Shown here piece after piece: positions 1 through 11,580 of a stretch of DNA of 64,000 bases. How positions within the stretch are numbered: position 1 is the first letter of the stretch; every line of letters begins with the position of its first letter. The position numbers and the translations under genes are program-made. The DNA lies in assembly GCA_016647705.1 (NCBI GenBank), contig CM028328.1:48106647-48170646 (forward strand), in the 5' to 3' direction. Under the pieces are notes generated by a model that did not search any database, was not told the DNA's origin, and saw only the letters and a list, made by a program, of their open reading frames with translations. Source of the DNA: Eucommia ulmoides (taxonomy: Eukaryota; Streptophyta; Magnoliopsida; Garryales; Eucommiaceae).

Positions 1-1695
1 CCGAATTTGTTAGTTTTCGAATATGTTTATATAGTATTTTATTATGTTTTAATTAGTTTTCATACTTTTTGTATAACTCAGGTGTGTGAGGCGAAAATAT
101 AGGAAACTGGAGCTAAAACGATAAGATCGAACCAAAGCAGTTCGAAGTTACGGTAGATAAACAAGCTCGGACGCTAAAAGATGAAACAGGCCTACCCCTT
201 AGGTGTCCAGACCACCGCCTAAGCGGTAAAAATGCAGAGAAGAGCAAAATGTTACTGACGGACGACCGCCTAGGCGAAGATTCTATCACCTAGGCGGAAA
301 TCCAGCAGAGGACCCAAATGGGCTACTGATAGCCGCTCGCCTAGGCGGAAATTATACCGCCTAGGCGAAAATAAAACACAAGGTTCTCCAGTCCACTGCC
401 TACTTCACCGCCCAGGCGATCAGACTTAACCGACCTAACTTCGCCTAGGCGTAATTTCCACCGCCTAGGCGGATTTGCCCTGCACAGTCTTAAGATATTT
501 TTAGATATTTTTAGGATATTTTTGCTAGAAATATCCCCTCTCCTCCCCCTTGGCTAGGAACTATGTTCTCTCTCTTGCATTTTTGAGCCCCTTAGGCTAT
601 ATTTAAGCCAAGGGTTAGGAATTTTAGTGGTGGAGCTCATATCCCGAAGTGGAGAAGACGGCGAATCGATCGTTGAGCATTCTTAGCGATTTATCTTTGG
701 ACGAGGCTAAGTTCTTCGATCATTTTTCCTTATTTCTTTATCTTAGGAGCATGTGAGCATATTTAGCTCATTATTTCATTGTATATGCGGCTATGGCCCC
801 GAGTTAAATATGGATTGTAGTAGGGATCAACACTATAATTTATAAATACGTTGTTTGGATGATTTCGGTGTTTCGTTTATGATTGTTCTTCGTAGTTTGA
901 TTGTATTTATCGTATTGTTTTTTTATTATGCTTGGATTTATAAATGGAGAATACGGGATTTCAACAAACCCCGGATTCGGATTAAGGTAAACAAACGCCA
1001 CGATTCTATAACCTGGTCGGGGTTTGAATCGTGGACAAACGATGACGTTGGGCAAGACACACGCTACTTAGGGTCGTTAAGACATTAAGGGGGACCTATT
1101 CGTTGTCTTGAAGTTGCGTTATATTCCTCGTCTTACACTCAAAAGAGGTGGCCAGAGAGTTTTAGAACGGAGATTGTCAATATGGTAAATACAACGCGAC
1201 GATCCAATAACCCGGGAGAGAGTTGGATTGTGTGCAATCAATGATGCTGGGCGAGACTCACGTGACCTAGGGTTGTTAAGACGTTGAAGGGGACTTCTTC
1301 GTTGACTCAAAGTCATGTATTCTCCCATCTTACACTCGGAAGAGGTGGCGGTGGAGTTTACGTTCCGAGATTGTCAAATAGGTCGAACAACGTAAAAGCG
1401 AGTAATTCGGAATCGAACATTTTTTGTTAAACACGTTAATCCCTATGCAATTGTTCACCCTAAAACATATTAACATATTAGTGTAGTTAATTTAGGATAT
1501 ATTAGTATTAGTTTAATTAATTAATTACATTTGTTTTTCGCCTAGATAAAATTAGGTTAGAAAAAACGCGGTATTCGATAGTAACAATACCAATCCCTGT
1601 GGATACGATAACACGATCTTAACAATCACACTATACTAAAACTTAGACCTCGTATACTTGCGAGAGTAAGTAGCGGCATATTTTACGGGCTACCA
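1..1695 (+). repeat. LTR 'C' (Athila-type, cut by window edge, probably solo)
   Basis: Most of a long LTR whose start lies left of the window. Its order of parts matches the solo LTR at 58242-59830: an A/T-rich start, a palindrome array (about 225-480), a TATA-like TATATTTAA (598-606), a long R/U5 with phrases such as 'gacactcgg...aggt', and an end near 'ctatactaaaactt...cttgcgag'. The proposed end, CTACCA at 1695, matches the LTR ends of E2 and L. The next bases (1696 on) align with integrase sequence of element A, so C sits inside the pol of element B. Because B's pol resumes directly after it, a solo LTR (or the last LTR of an element) is likely. No long ORF in it looks real. The 3' boundary is uncertain by a few bases. 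Confidence 0.75.
225..480. repeat. Paired-palindrome array in LTR C
   Basis: At least eight copies or near-copies of CCGCCTAGGCGG lie in about 250 bp. Several are in pairs whose centres are 20 bp apart (for example near 266-300, 325-365 and 440-475). The same layout is found in the U3 part of the LTRs of A and B. Its role is unknown. It is rich in CG and CHG sites. Confidence 0.8.
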
Positions 1696-2900
1696 CCATT
1701 GCTATTCAAGAAATGTGATGATCAGGTAATTTGAAGATGTGTTCTGGAGGAAGAAATGGCCAGTATTCTCTACCATTGTCATTCATCACATTGTGGCGGC
1801 TATTTTGGTGCGACTTGGACATCATCGAAAGTATTTCAATCAGGTTTTTACTGGGCTTCTTTGTTTAAAGATTCGTACACATTTGTGAAAACTTGTGATA
1901 GATGTCAAAGGGTGGGTAACATATCGAGAATGCATGAATTGCCATTGACGTCTATTTTGGAGCTTGAGTTGTTTGATGTATGGGGCGTAGATTTCATGGG
2001 GCCATTTCTGCCTTCATTTGGTAAGGAGTATATTCTGTTAGTGGTGGATTATGTGTCCAAATAGATCGAGGCCATGGCAACACCTACCAATGATGCCAAA
2101 GTGGTTTTAAAGTTCCTTCAACAAAATGTTATGACACGGTTCGGGACATCTCGAGCCTTAATCAGTGATAAGGGAACCAACTTCTGTAATAAAATACTTA
2201 GTGATTTGTTGGCAAAGTATGGGGTTAGACACAAGGTAATGCTACCACACCACCCACAGACATATGGCCAAGCTGAAGTTTCAAACCAAGATATCAAGCT
2301 AATTCTGGAGAAAACGGTTCATGCTAATCGCAAGGATTGGGCGGTGAAGCTTGATGATGCTTTATGGGCGTATCACACGACTTTTAAGACACCAATCAAC
2401 ATGTCTCTATATCGATTGTTGTTTGGAAAAGCATATCATTTGTCTGTTGAATTGGAGAACTGTGCATTCTAGGAGATTAAGAAACTCAACTTTGACCTAA
2501 AAGCTTCTGGTACGCAACGTCTCCTCCAATTGAATGAAATGGAGGAATTCTGGCATGAGGCTTATGAGAATGCCAAGCTTTATAAAGATGAAACGAAGAG
2601 GTGGCATGATAAAATGATAGTCTAGAGGGAGTTCAGTCCGGGCCAACAAGTTCTGTTGTTTAACTCAAGGCTGAGACTTTTTCCCGAAAAGTTGAAGTCC
2701 CGGTGGTCTGGACCGTTCTGGATCTAGCATATTTATCCATTTGGTGCTATCAAATTAGAAGGCGAAGACGGACGAACTTTCTAAGTCAACAGGGAGCAGA
2801 TCAAGCACTACTTCAAGGATAAAAAGCGAGTTGTGGAGAATATCTCCCTCATTGAAGGATAAATCTGGAATTCATACACGTCTAGCTAGGGACGTAAAAC
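1696..2900 (+). pseudogene. Integrase remnant of B (Athila-type pol)
   Basis: This is the end of a Ty3/gypsy pol polyprotein. Visible integrase pieces are the zinc-finger stretch (HCHSSHCGGYFGAT then CDRCQRVG), the core around '[18 protein letters not shown]', 'LLVVDYVSK', '[13 protein letters not shown]' and the tail '[14 protein letters not shown]'. It is about 80% similar to the integrase of element A over the same stretch. It is a fossil with several breaks. After about 2900 the sequence runs into non-coding DNA that again matches A, up to A's insertion point at 3118. Confidence 0.85.
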
Positions 2901-3309
2901 CAAGCAACATCTTTTGATATGTCATCGAGGGTAACAAACATTCCTAATTTTTTTATAAATTACTTTTTGGAGATCATATTGATCTTGGAATATTATGTTT
3001 TGGGGTGAATTGATGAGGCTAGATACTTTGGATTGAATTGCATGCTAAAAATTGTTTGAGGAACAAAGTGGAAGTAAGAGGTATAGAGCAAAAAGTTGAA
3101 AACCTGAAGGAATCCAGCTGATTGGTGTAAAATACCTATCTAATTCTAAACCGAATTTGCCAGTTTTTGAGTACTTTATTGAAGTTTGAATATTGTTTTA
3201 GCTGTATTTATTAGTCAGGAGCAGGGAAGTAAATAATCAGTAAACCGAGAGAAATGGTGCAAAAAGGGTAGCCAAAAAGATGAAAAAAGGAGGTTTCAAA
3301 TAATAGAGA

Positions 3310-4256
3310 AATTCCGCCTAGGCGAAGTTTCCACCGCCTAGGCAGAAATTCAGCAGAAAGATGCAAAAACTGAAGATTTGAAATCCGCATAGGAGAAGTT
3401 TCCACCGCCTAGGCAGAAATCCGTCAGAAGGTTGCGAGGGCTGAATTATTGAATCCGCCTAGGCGATGGAAACTTTGCCTAGGCGGAAATCCATCAGAAT
3501 GCTGGATGAACTTAGGGATGGTCATGGGCCCGGAGGCCCGATCGGACCGCCCAGCCCGGCCCTATTTTTTAGGGCTTGGGCTTAGTGTTTGAGCCCATGG
3601 GCCGGGCTAGGGCCTAAAGATTAAGGCCCATTCATTTTTAGGGCCAGGCTAGGGCTTGATCATTTTTGTTTAGGCCCGGCCCGGCCCGGCCCGAATTTTT
3701 TTAAAATATAAAATATATATATTTTATATATATATCCATAGAGAAAGAGTTGAGGGGCCAATTTGTAATTTTCAATTTTAGTTAGATAATTTAGCAAATC
3801 CTAATTTCATTCCTCTCATAGAGAGAGAATTGAGGGGTTATTTTGTAATTTTAGTATTTAATTTTTAATTTTTTTTAAAAAAAATTATAGGGCCGGGCTA
3901 GGGCCGGGCCTGGGCTTAATTTTTTTTTGTAGGGCCGGGCTTGGGCATAAAATTAGGGCCCGATCATAGGGCCGGGCCGGGCTAGGGCCTAACATTTTTG
4001 TGTAATACCCTAGTCAAAACCCAGCCCGAGCCCGGCCCATGACCATCCCTAGATGAACTAAACTGCTGGATTGAGCTGCACTGCTGTAAATTCGCCTAGG
4101 CGAAGTAGCTACCGCCTAAGCGGAATTCTGTCAGAAAGATAAGGAGCCAAGAAGTTAGTCCTCCACCTAAGCGAAGTTTCTACCGCTTAGGCAGAATTCT
4201 AACCGACTTAAGCTCCGCCTAAGCGAAGTTTCTACCGCTTAGGCGGAAATCGCAGA
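3310..4256. repeat. Paired-palindrome array in 5' LTR of A (split by MITE)
   Basis: Repeats of a unit holding two copies of CCGCCTAGGCGG-like palindromes, separated by AAGTTTCCA or a variant and set 20 bp centre to centre, followed by a spacer such as 'aaatccgtcagaagg'. About six units are seen. Some palindromes have the core CTAAG or CTTAG in place of CTAGG. The MITE interrupts the array. Confidence 0.85.
3513..4051. mobile_element. hAT-type MITE (539 bp) in the 5' LTR of A
   Basis: The terminal inverted repeats TAGGGATGGTCATGGGCC and GGCCCATGACCATCCCTA are perfect over 18 bp. The element is flanked by an exact 8-bp duplication GATGAACT (3505-3512 and 4052-4059), the length typical of hAT transposons. 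The empty site is visible in the 3' LTR of A near 15410 ('gctggatgaactgaa'). The ends are very rich in GGGCCGGGC-type runs. The middle is AT-rich with an internal direct repeat (about 3738-3775 and 3817-3857). No transposase is encoded, so this is a non-autonomous copy. Because it is absent from the partner LTR, it arrived after A inserted. Confidence 0.93.
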
Positions 4257-5283
4257 ACAGGTCAAAATATCTATTTAGATATTTTTGAACCCCTAAGCCA
4301 ATAAATACCCCTTGGCCACGTCTGAAACTGGTTGTTGAAGAACCCTAACCCTAGATAAGGGCTCTTAAGCTATATTTTGAAGATCAATAAGGAGGTTCAT
4401 CATTCGGATAAAGAAGGATAACTTGCGGATCGATCATTAGTGACAGTGAACCGTTTCACTTCCAGATTTGATCATTTCTCTCTTGTTTTATTCTTTGTAA
4501 TAAATTTTTCATATCTAAGAATGTTGAATCCCTCTTATTTTGCATGGTATATGGCTAAGATCTTGTAGTAGTAGTTAAATGTTACTTAGGAGTAGTCTAA
4601 ATCATGTAACCGTTTAGTTGAGTGAATTTATGTTACTTTAACGTGTTGTTTGTCTAAATCCGACTGTGTTTATCGTTATTCTTGATATTAAGCTTGTATT
4701 GATAAACTGAGAATATGGGGTTTGACACTCGGGAGAGGTAACCCCGGATTCAGACTAGGATAAATACAACGTGACGTTTTAACGACCCGGGAGGGCATTC
4801 GAACGTATGCAACCCATGACGTTCGCTCAAAACTCACGCGACTTAGGTTCATTTAGGCGTTGAAGGGGACTTCTTTGTTGACACGAAGTCGTGTAATCCC
4901 TCGTTTTACACTCGGAAGAGGTAGCAGATGAGTTATTGATATAGAGGTTGTTGGATTAGATAAAAACCGTTATAGCTAACTAAATGAAATCGATTATGCA
5001 TTATATGAAAGAGATTTATACCTAAGTAATTAGTGTAATTAAAACTAACTTTACAGTTGTCATTTATCTTAGTATAGTAATTAGAAAACAAACAAAATTT
5101 GATTAGTCGAGATAATATGAAACTATTGAAATCGCAATACTCAACTGAATTACCTGCCCTTCCCAGTGGAACGATATCCGATCCTAAAAGATCCATTATA
5201 TTAAAACTAGACCTCGTGCACTTGTGAGTAGTCAAATTACCGCGAGGAGGAAACATGTGTGAATCTGAGCGCGTAGCAAGTTT

Positions 5284-5303
5284 TTGGCGTCGTTGTCGGG
5301 GAC
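5284..5303 (+). other. Primer binding site of A (tRNA-Asp type)
   Basis: TGGCGTCGTTGTCGGGGAC lies 5 bp after the 5' LTR. It resembles TGGCGCCGTTGCCGGGG, the complement of the 3' end of plant tRNA-Asp, which Athila-type elements use. E1, E2 and F have versions of the same site. Confidence 0.85.
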
Positions 5304-5435
5304 GCGGCAATGTGTTTTTCAATTAAGTTGATATTGTGATTAAGTAGTTGAATGTTAATCACAATAATTCTTTTGCTTTTAAATTTTATTCAATTCATTT
5401 ATTTATTTTATTTATCTATTGAATTTGAGCAGTGC

Positions 5436-7330
5436 ATGCGGCGTAGTAAACGTATTGCTAAACAAAAAGAAGAAAAAGCTACAGCAATGGCTGGCGGACA
5501 TGAGAATATTCCGCAACCACCAGAGCCGCAAGCACTCCAGCCTCCAGAGCATGAGAGACCACAACGAGTCCTTCGGGACTATTATCGTCCCCTTATGTTG
5601 GACAATTATTCAGGGATCCGGAGTTAGTCGATCCAAGCTAATAACTTCGAGTTGAAGCCCGCCCTAATCAACATGGTTCAGCAAAACCAATATGGCGGGA
5701 ACCTTCACAAAGATTCCAACGTACACTTGGCTACTTTTTTGGAAATCTGTGACACCGTCAAGATTAACGGAGTCACCGAAGATGTGATAAGGTTGAAGTT
5801 ATTTCCGTTCTCCTTACGAGACCGAGCAAGGGGATGGTTTCAATCGATTCAGCCGGGGAGCATTAACACTTGGGAGGACCTTGCACAAAGGTTCCTCACT
5901 AAGTTCTTCCCACCCTCGAAGACATCTCAACTCCGAGGCGAGATTGCACAGTTTTGTCAGAGAGATTTCGAGCCATTATTTGAGGCGTGGGAGAGGGTTA
6001 AAGACTTATTGAGAAGGTGCCCCCAACACGGTTATCAAGATTGGTTTTAAACCCAATTATTTTATAACGGGTTGGACGGCCAGACAAGAACGATAGTCGA
6101 TGCAGCCTCCAGGGGATCATTGTTGTCCAAAACCCTAACCGAAGCAAATGCGTTATTGGAGGAGATGGCGGCTAACAACTATCAATGGCTGAATGAGAGG
6201 AACACGGGAAGACGGGTCGCTTTTATTCAAGAATCTGACCATATTTCAACGTTGTCGGCGCAAGTGTCCAAGCTCTCAGATCAATTAGTCTCCTTGTCTA
6301 CAAAAGGTGATTTGGCGAGTTAAGGGAAGGAGATAGCGGCAAGTAGTTCTTAATCCAGATTGGATAACGAGTTTGAGGAATGTCATTTTTTGAACAACCG
6401 TGCCTACACTTTCAGTCCGGCTACCAACATTCCAACTCACTATAATCCTAGACTTCATAACCATGAGAACTTCTAATATGCGAATAATCAAAACACTTTG
6501 TGGCCACCTCCGGGGTATGGAAATCAATCTTCGGGATATCCAATGCAAGCCAATCGACAAATGCAACAACCGCCAATGCACAATCCGAAGTCAATTTTGG
6601 ATGAAGTTCTGGGTTCTTTTATGAAAGAGACGCAGTCTATGATGCATGAGATGCATAATCGCCTGAATAAATATGAAACACGGCTGGACTCTATTGATAC
6701 CACATGTACAAACACTAATGCCTCGGTGAAGGCTCTTGAGACTCAAATCGCGCAGCTTGCTAGGGCAATTCAAGAACAACAAAAGGGGAAGTTTCCAAGC
6801 AACACGGAAACCAACCCTCGGGAATGCAAGGTGATTAAGTTGAGGAGCGACAGAGACGTAGAAGTGAGAAGGCCTATGGAAACTGAGTCGGGCCGTAAGT
6901 CGTGAGTTTCCGGAAGATGAACCGAGAACTAGTGTGAAGGAGGAAGTTGAAGCAAAGGCCAATGAAGGAAAGGAGAATCTGAGTGAAGACGTGAATGAGA
7001 GTAATAACAAGGAGAAAGTCGAGGAGAGAAGAGAAGATGAAAGGGTGATACCGGAAAGAGTAACATTTTCAGAGAATCCACCGATTCTAGTAACACCATT
7101 GCCATATCCTCAAAGGTTCCAAAAGAGGAAGTTGGATGTTCAATTCGAAAAATTTCTTGAAATCTTCAAGAAAATACACATCAACATACCTTTTGCGGAT
7201 GCATTGGAACAAATGCCCAACTATGGCAAGTTCTTGAAGGATATTATGACAAAGAAGCGGAAGTTGGAGGATTATGAAATGGTGAAGCTAATTGAAGAGT
7301 GTAGTGCAATACTACAAAAGATATTGCCTA
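5436..7330 (+). pseudogene. gag region of A
   Basis: This is the structural (capsid) part of the polyprotein. It opens with a basic stretch 'MRRSKRIAKQKEEK', followed by a proline-rich segment and then the retrotransposon gag domain ('LKLFPFSLRDRARGWFQS', 'WEDLAQRFLTKFFPPSKT'). Next come the Athila signature 'LLEEMAANNYQW' (about 6150-6190) and a probable coiled coil ('MHEMHNRLNKYETRLDSI...LETQIAQLARAI', about 6640-6770). After that the sequence is highly charged. The coiled coil and the EEMAANNYQW block recur in shortened form in the ORFs of E1 and E2. The region is broken several times. Confidence 0.85.
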
Positions 7331-7339
7331 CCAAATTGA

Positions 7340-7800
7340 AGGATCCGGGTAGTTTCACGATTTCGTGTACTATCAAGAAATCTCACTAAGATAAGGCACT
7401 TTGTGATCTAGGGGCAAGTATCAATTTGATGCCTTCTTTCATTTATCGGAAGTTAGGACTCGGAAGCGCAAAGCCTACGGCAATCTCTCTTCAAATGGCG
7501 GATTGTTCACTAACCTATCCAAAGGGGATCATTGAGGATGTGCTTGTGAAAGTTGACAAATTTATATTCCCGGTGGATTTCGTGGTTCTTGAAATGGAGG
7601 AAGACATAAAGATCCCGATCATCCTTGGAAGACCTTTCCTTGCAATGGGAAAGGCCTTAATAGATGTGCATAATGGAAATTTGACTTTAAGAGTGAATGA
7701 TGAAGAAATAAGGTTCAACATTTTTAACACTATGAACTTTCTGGATGAATCTCCCAATTGCAATCGAGTTGATATTGTGGACTCTTGCGTGCGGGAGTTC
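7340..7800 (+). pseudogene. Aspartic protease region of A
   Basis: Retropepsin-like part of pol. The active-site block is seen as 'DLGASINLMP' (DTG/DSG-type position), followed by 'MADCSLTYPKGIIEDVLVKV' and the C-terminal motif 'IILGRPFLAMGKALIDV'. This order and wording are typical of Athila and related plant Ty3/gypsy elements. Downstream to about 8260 is the linker to RT. It is a fossil. Confidence 0.85.
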
Positions 7801-8099
7801 TTTCTTGCAAACATGGATATGGATTCCTTAGAGAGCATTCTCACAAGTTCCTTATCTATGGGGGATCTTGGTGAGGAAGGCTCTACCACGGACCTTGATG
7901 TTGTGGAATACGTGCTAGCTCTTGATGCTCAACCGAAAGACGTAGATTGTCCTATCCTTGTGGCGAAAATTGAAGAAGTTGAAGACTCTCCCGAGAAATC
8001 AAATCTGCCTCACGGTGGGTTATTGCTCAAGCAATTACAGGAACACCTTCGGTATATCTTTTTGGGAGAGAATTTGATCAATCCGGTTATAATCTCATC

Positions 8100-9560
8100 A
8101 ACTCTGATGGAAGAAGAGGAGAGTAAGTTGCTGAGAATCTTGAAGAGGCACCGATCCGCTTTTTCTTGGTCTATTTCGGATATCAAGGGAATTAGTCCGT
8201 CGGTGTACATGCATAAGATTTTGATGGAGGATACGTTCAAACCCTCTATTGAACATCAATGGTAGCTAAATCTGGCTATAAATGAAGTGGTGAGAGTGGA
8301 GGTGTTGAAGCTATTAAATACAGGGATTATATACGCTATATCCAATAGTGAGTGGGTGAGCCCGGTGCAAGTGGTGCCAAAGAAAGGAGGCATGACGGTA
8401 GTAAAGAATGAGAAGGATGACCTTATTCCGACATGGACCATCACAGGATGGCGTGTATGTATTGATTATAGGAGATTCAATAAGGCAACGAGGAAAGATC
8501 ATCTTCCTTTTCCTTTCATTGACCAAATGCTAGATCGTTTAGCCGGTTATGAGTACTACTGCTTCCTTGATGGCTATTCCGGTTACAATCAAATAGCCAT
8601 TGCACCAGAGGACCAAGAGAAGACAATTTTCACATGTCCGTATGGAACGTTTGCTTATTGACGTATGCCCTTTGGCCTTTGCAATGCACCGGCAACTTTC
8701 CAACGGTGTATGATAGAGATATTTTCTGATATGGTGGAGGAGAAAATGGAAATCTTTATGGATGATTTCTCAGTCTTTGGATCATCCTTTGATCACTGTC
8801 TCTACAATCTGGCGCTTGTTCTTGACCGATGTGAAGAGAAGAATTAGGTTCCAAATTGGGAGAAGTGCCACTTTATGGTCAAAGAGGGGATCGTCTTAGG
8901 TCATCGAGTCTCTTCCAAGGGGATTGAGGTGGACCGAGCAAAGATAGAAACGATTGAGAAGCTTCCGCCACCAATAAATGTGAAAGGAGTTCGAAGTTTC
9001 TTGGGGCATGTCGGCTTTTACCGGCGCTTTATTAAGGACTTCTCGAGGACGGTGAAGCCATTATGTCACCTTCTTGAGAAGGATACTTCGTTTGAATGCA
9101 ATGAATCTTGTATGGAGGCGTTTAAGGCAATAAATGAGAAGTTGAATTCGGCTCCAATAATGGTCGCTCCGGATTGGGAAATGCCATTTGAGATAATGTG
9201 CGATGCGAGTGACTATGCTGTTGGCGCGGTGTTAGGCCAACGGAAGGAGAAGATCTTCCGCTCGATCTATTATGCAAGCAAAACATTGAATGAAGCCCAG
9301 GAGAATTACACCACAATCGAGAAAGAAATGCTAGCGGTGGTCTTTGCTTGTGATAAGTTCCGTTCATATATCATTGGGTCAAAAGTGATCGTCTACACGG
9401 ATCACGCAGCTATCCAGTACTTATTTGCAAAGAAAGATGCAAAGCCAAGGTTGATAAGGTGGATTATCTTATTACAAGAGTTTGATGCGGAGATAGGGGA
9501 CAAAAAGGGGAGTGAGAATGTTGTTGCCGACCATTTGTCGAGGTTGATTCAAGAAGACTT
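8100..9560 (+). pseudogene. Reverse transcriptase-RNase H region of A
   Basis: RT blocks in order: 'WVSPVQVVPKKGG', 'WRVCIDYRRFNKATRKDHLP', 'FLDGYSGYNQI', 'FGLCNAPATFQRCM' and the catalytic 'FMDDFSVFG' (the usual (F/Y)xDD). Then come the connection block 'VRSFLGHVGFYRRFIKDFS' and RNase H with 'IMCDASDYAVGAVLGQR', 'TIEKEMLAVVFACDKFRSY' and 'YTDHAAIQYL'. The region converts element RNA into DNA in family members that work. This copy is broken. Confidence 0.92.
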
Positions 9561-9659
9561 TGGTGACGAGTCTAATATCACGGAAGTGTTCCCTGACGAA
9601 CAACTCTTTTCAGTAGAAAATGCACTTCCGTGGTATGCTGACATTGTTAATTATCTTGC

Positions 9660-10934
9660 ATGTGGCGTGTTACCACCTGACTTGACGGGAGCCCAAAGGA
9701 AGAAATTTCTTTTTGATGCTAAGTATTATATGTGGGACGAGCCATTGCTATTCATGAAATGTACTGATCAGGTGATCCAGAGATGTGTTCCGGAAGAGGA
9801 AATGGCTAGTATTCTCTACCATTACCATTTATCACCTTGTGGCGGCCATTTCGGTGCGACTCGGACAGCATTAAAAGTACTTCAATCAGGTTTTTACCGG
9901 CCCTCTTTGTTTAAAGATTCATATACGTTTGTAAAAACCTGTGATAGATGTCAAGGGTGGGTAACATATCAAGGAGGCATGAATTGCCACTAACGTCAAT
10001 TCTTGAGCTTGAGTTGTTTGATGTGTGGGGATTGGATTTCATGGGGCCATTTCTTCCCTTATTTGGGAAGGAGTATATTCTGCTAGCGGTGGACTATGTG
10101 TCCAAATGGGTCGAGGCCGTGATAACACCTACCAATGATGCCAAAGTGGTGTTAAAGTTCCTTCAACATAATATCATGACACGGTTCGGGACACCTCGAG
10201 CCTTAATCAGTGATGAGGGGACCCACTTCTATAACAAAATGCTCAATGCCTTGTTGGCAAAGTATGGAGTGAGGCATAAGGTGGCGCTACCATACCACCC
10301 ACAGACAAATGGCCAAGCGGAAGTTTCTAACCGAGAAATCAAGCTAATTCTGGAAAAGACAGTTCATACAAATCGCAAGGATTGGGCGGTGAAGCTTGAT
10401 GATGCTTTATGGGCATATCGCACGACTTTTAAGACACCGATCGGCATGTTGCCATATCGATTGGTGTTTGGGAAAGCTTGCCATTTTCTCGTTGAATTGG
10501 AGTACCGTGCATTCTGGGCGATTAAGAAACTTAATTTTGACATAAAAGCTTCTGGTGCGCAACGTCTCCTCCAATTGAATGAAATGGAAGAATTCCGGCA
10601 CGAGGCTTATGAGAATGACAAGCTCTACAAAGATAAAATGAAGAGGTGGCATGACAAAATAATAGTCCGAAGGGAGTTCAGTCCGGGCTAACAAATCCTA
10701 TTGTTTAATTCAAGGCTGAGGCTCTTTCCCGGAAAGTTGAAGTCCCGGTGGTCTGGACCGTTCCGGATCAAGCATATCTATCCATTTGGAGCTATCGAGC
10801 GACAAGCCAAAGACGGGCGAACTTTCCAAGTCAACGGGGAGTGGATAAAGCATTACTTTAAGGATGAAGAGCAGTTGTGGAGAACATCTCCCTCGTTGAA
10901 GGATAAAGCCGGAATTCTTAAACGTCCATGCTAA
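9660..10934 (+). pseudogene. Integrase region of A
   Basis: The H-H-C-C zinc-binding part is visible (HYHLSPCGGHFGAT then FVKTCDRCQ). It is followed by the DDE core ('[16 protein letters not shown]', '[15 protein letters not shown]', '[20 protein letters not shown]') and the C-terminal part ('[20 protein letters not shown]', '[20 protein letters not shown]'). No clear chromodomain is seen, as expected for Athila. It is a fossil with a few breaks. Confidence 0.92.
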
Positions 10935-11164
10935 GGACGTAAAACCAAGCAACATCTTTTGATATGACATCGAGGGTAACGAATATTCCCAACTTTTGTA
11001 TAAATACCTTTTTGGAGATCGTATTGATCTCGTAATATTAATTTTTTGTGGTGAATTGATGAGGTTAGATAATTAGGATTGATTTGCATGCTAAAACTAA
11101 TTTGAGGATTGAAGAGGAAATAAGAGGTGTAGAGAAACAATGTGAAAACCTGAAGGAATCCAGC

Positions 11165-11580
11165 TTAGGTCCACACTGGCAAAAATTTGCCTAAGCGGTA
11201 AACCTACCGCCTAGGCGAACATTGGACAAAAAGGCTGAGAAAACATTCTGGCGTAATTTCGCCCAAGCGGTAAAACCACCGCTTAGGCGAAAATTGGACA
11301 GAAAAAGTCAGCATTTTTACACTGCCGAAATTTTGCCTAGGTGGTAAAACCACCGCCTAGGCGAAAAATTGAAGAAAAGCTGAACTTTCACACTGGTGTA
11401 AAATCGCCCCGGCGGAAAACCCACCGCCTAAGCGGATTTACAACCAAATTAGGGTTTCACACTGGTGTAAACTCGCCCCGGCGAAAAAACCACCGCCTAA
11501 GCGGATTTACACCAGAGAATTTTTAAAAAGGAAAAGGCGCTAATCCGCCTAAGCGGTAAAACCACAGCCTAGGCGAATTT
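11165..11580. repeat. Internal paired-palindrome array of A
   Basis: Five or six units of about 70-80 bp, each holding two CCGCCTAGGCGG-like palindromes set 20 bp centre to centre, with spacers such as 'aaaaccac' and flanks 'cacactggtgtaaa'. It is the same class of array as in U3 of the LTR but with different spacers. It lies between pol and the env-position ORF. An ORF readable across 11341-11526 is simply the repeat translated and is not taken as a gene. Confidence 0.85.

Larger units (their letters stand above)
3119..5278 (+). repeat. 5' LTR of A
   Basis: Starts TGATTGGTGTAAAATACC and ends GCGCGTAGCA. It aligns over its length with the 3' LTR at 15014-16626, apart from the inserted MITE (3513-4051 plus its 8-bp duplication). 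U3 holds the palindrome array. A TATA-like AATAAATA lies near 4303, at the place where the 3' LTR has TATAAATA. The tail carries several motifs shared with the other LTRs here ('gacactcgggagaggtaacccc', 'cttttacactcgg'). Confidence 0.95.

Noticed and set aside
840-1088. Open frames on both strands within LTR C
   Set aside because: They are non-coding LTR sequence. The same region in C' is not open in the same way and no domain is seen.
11341-11526. An open frame of about 60 residues
   Set aside because: It is only the palindrome array translated, giving a repeated peptide, with no family match or start context.
11165-11580. A CRISPR-like look: regular short repeats with spacers
   Set aside because: The spacers are themselves repeated, the units are palindromic and variable, the setting is a plant LTR element, and there are no cas genes.
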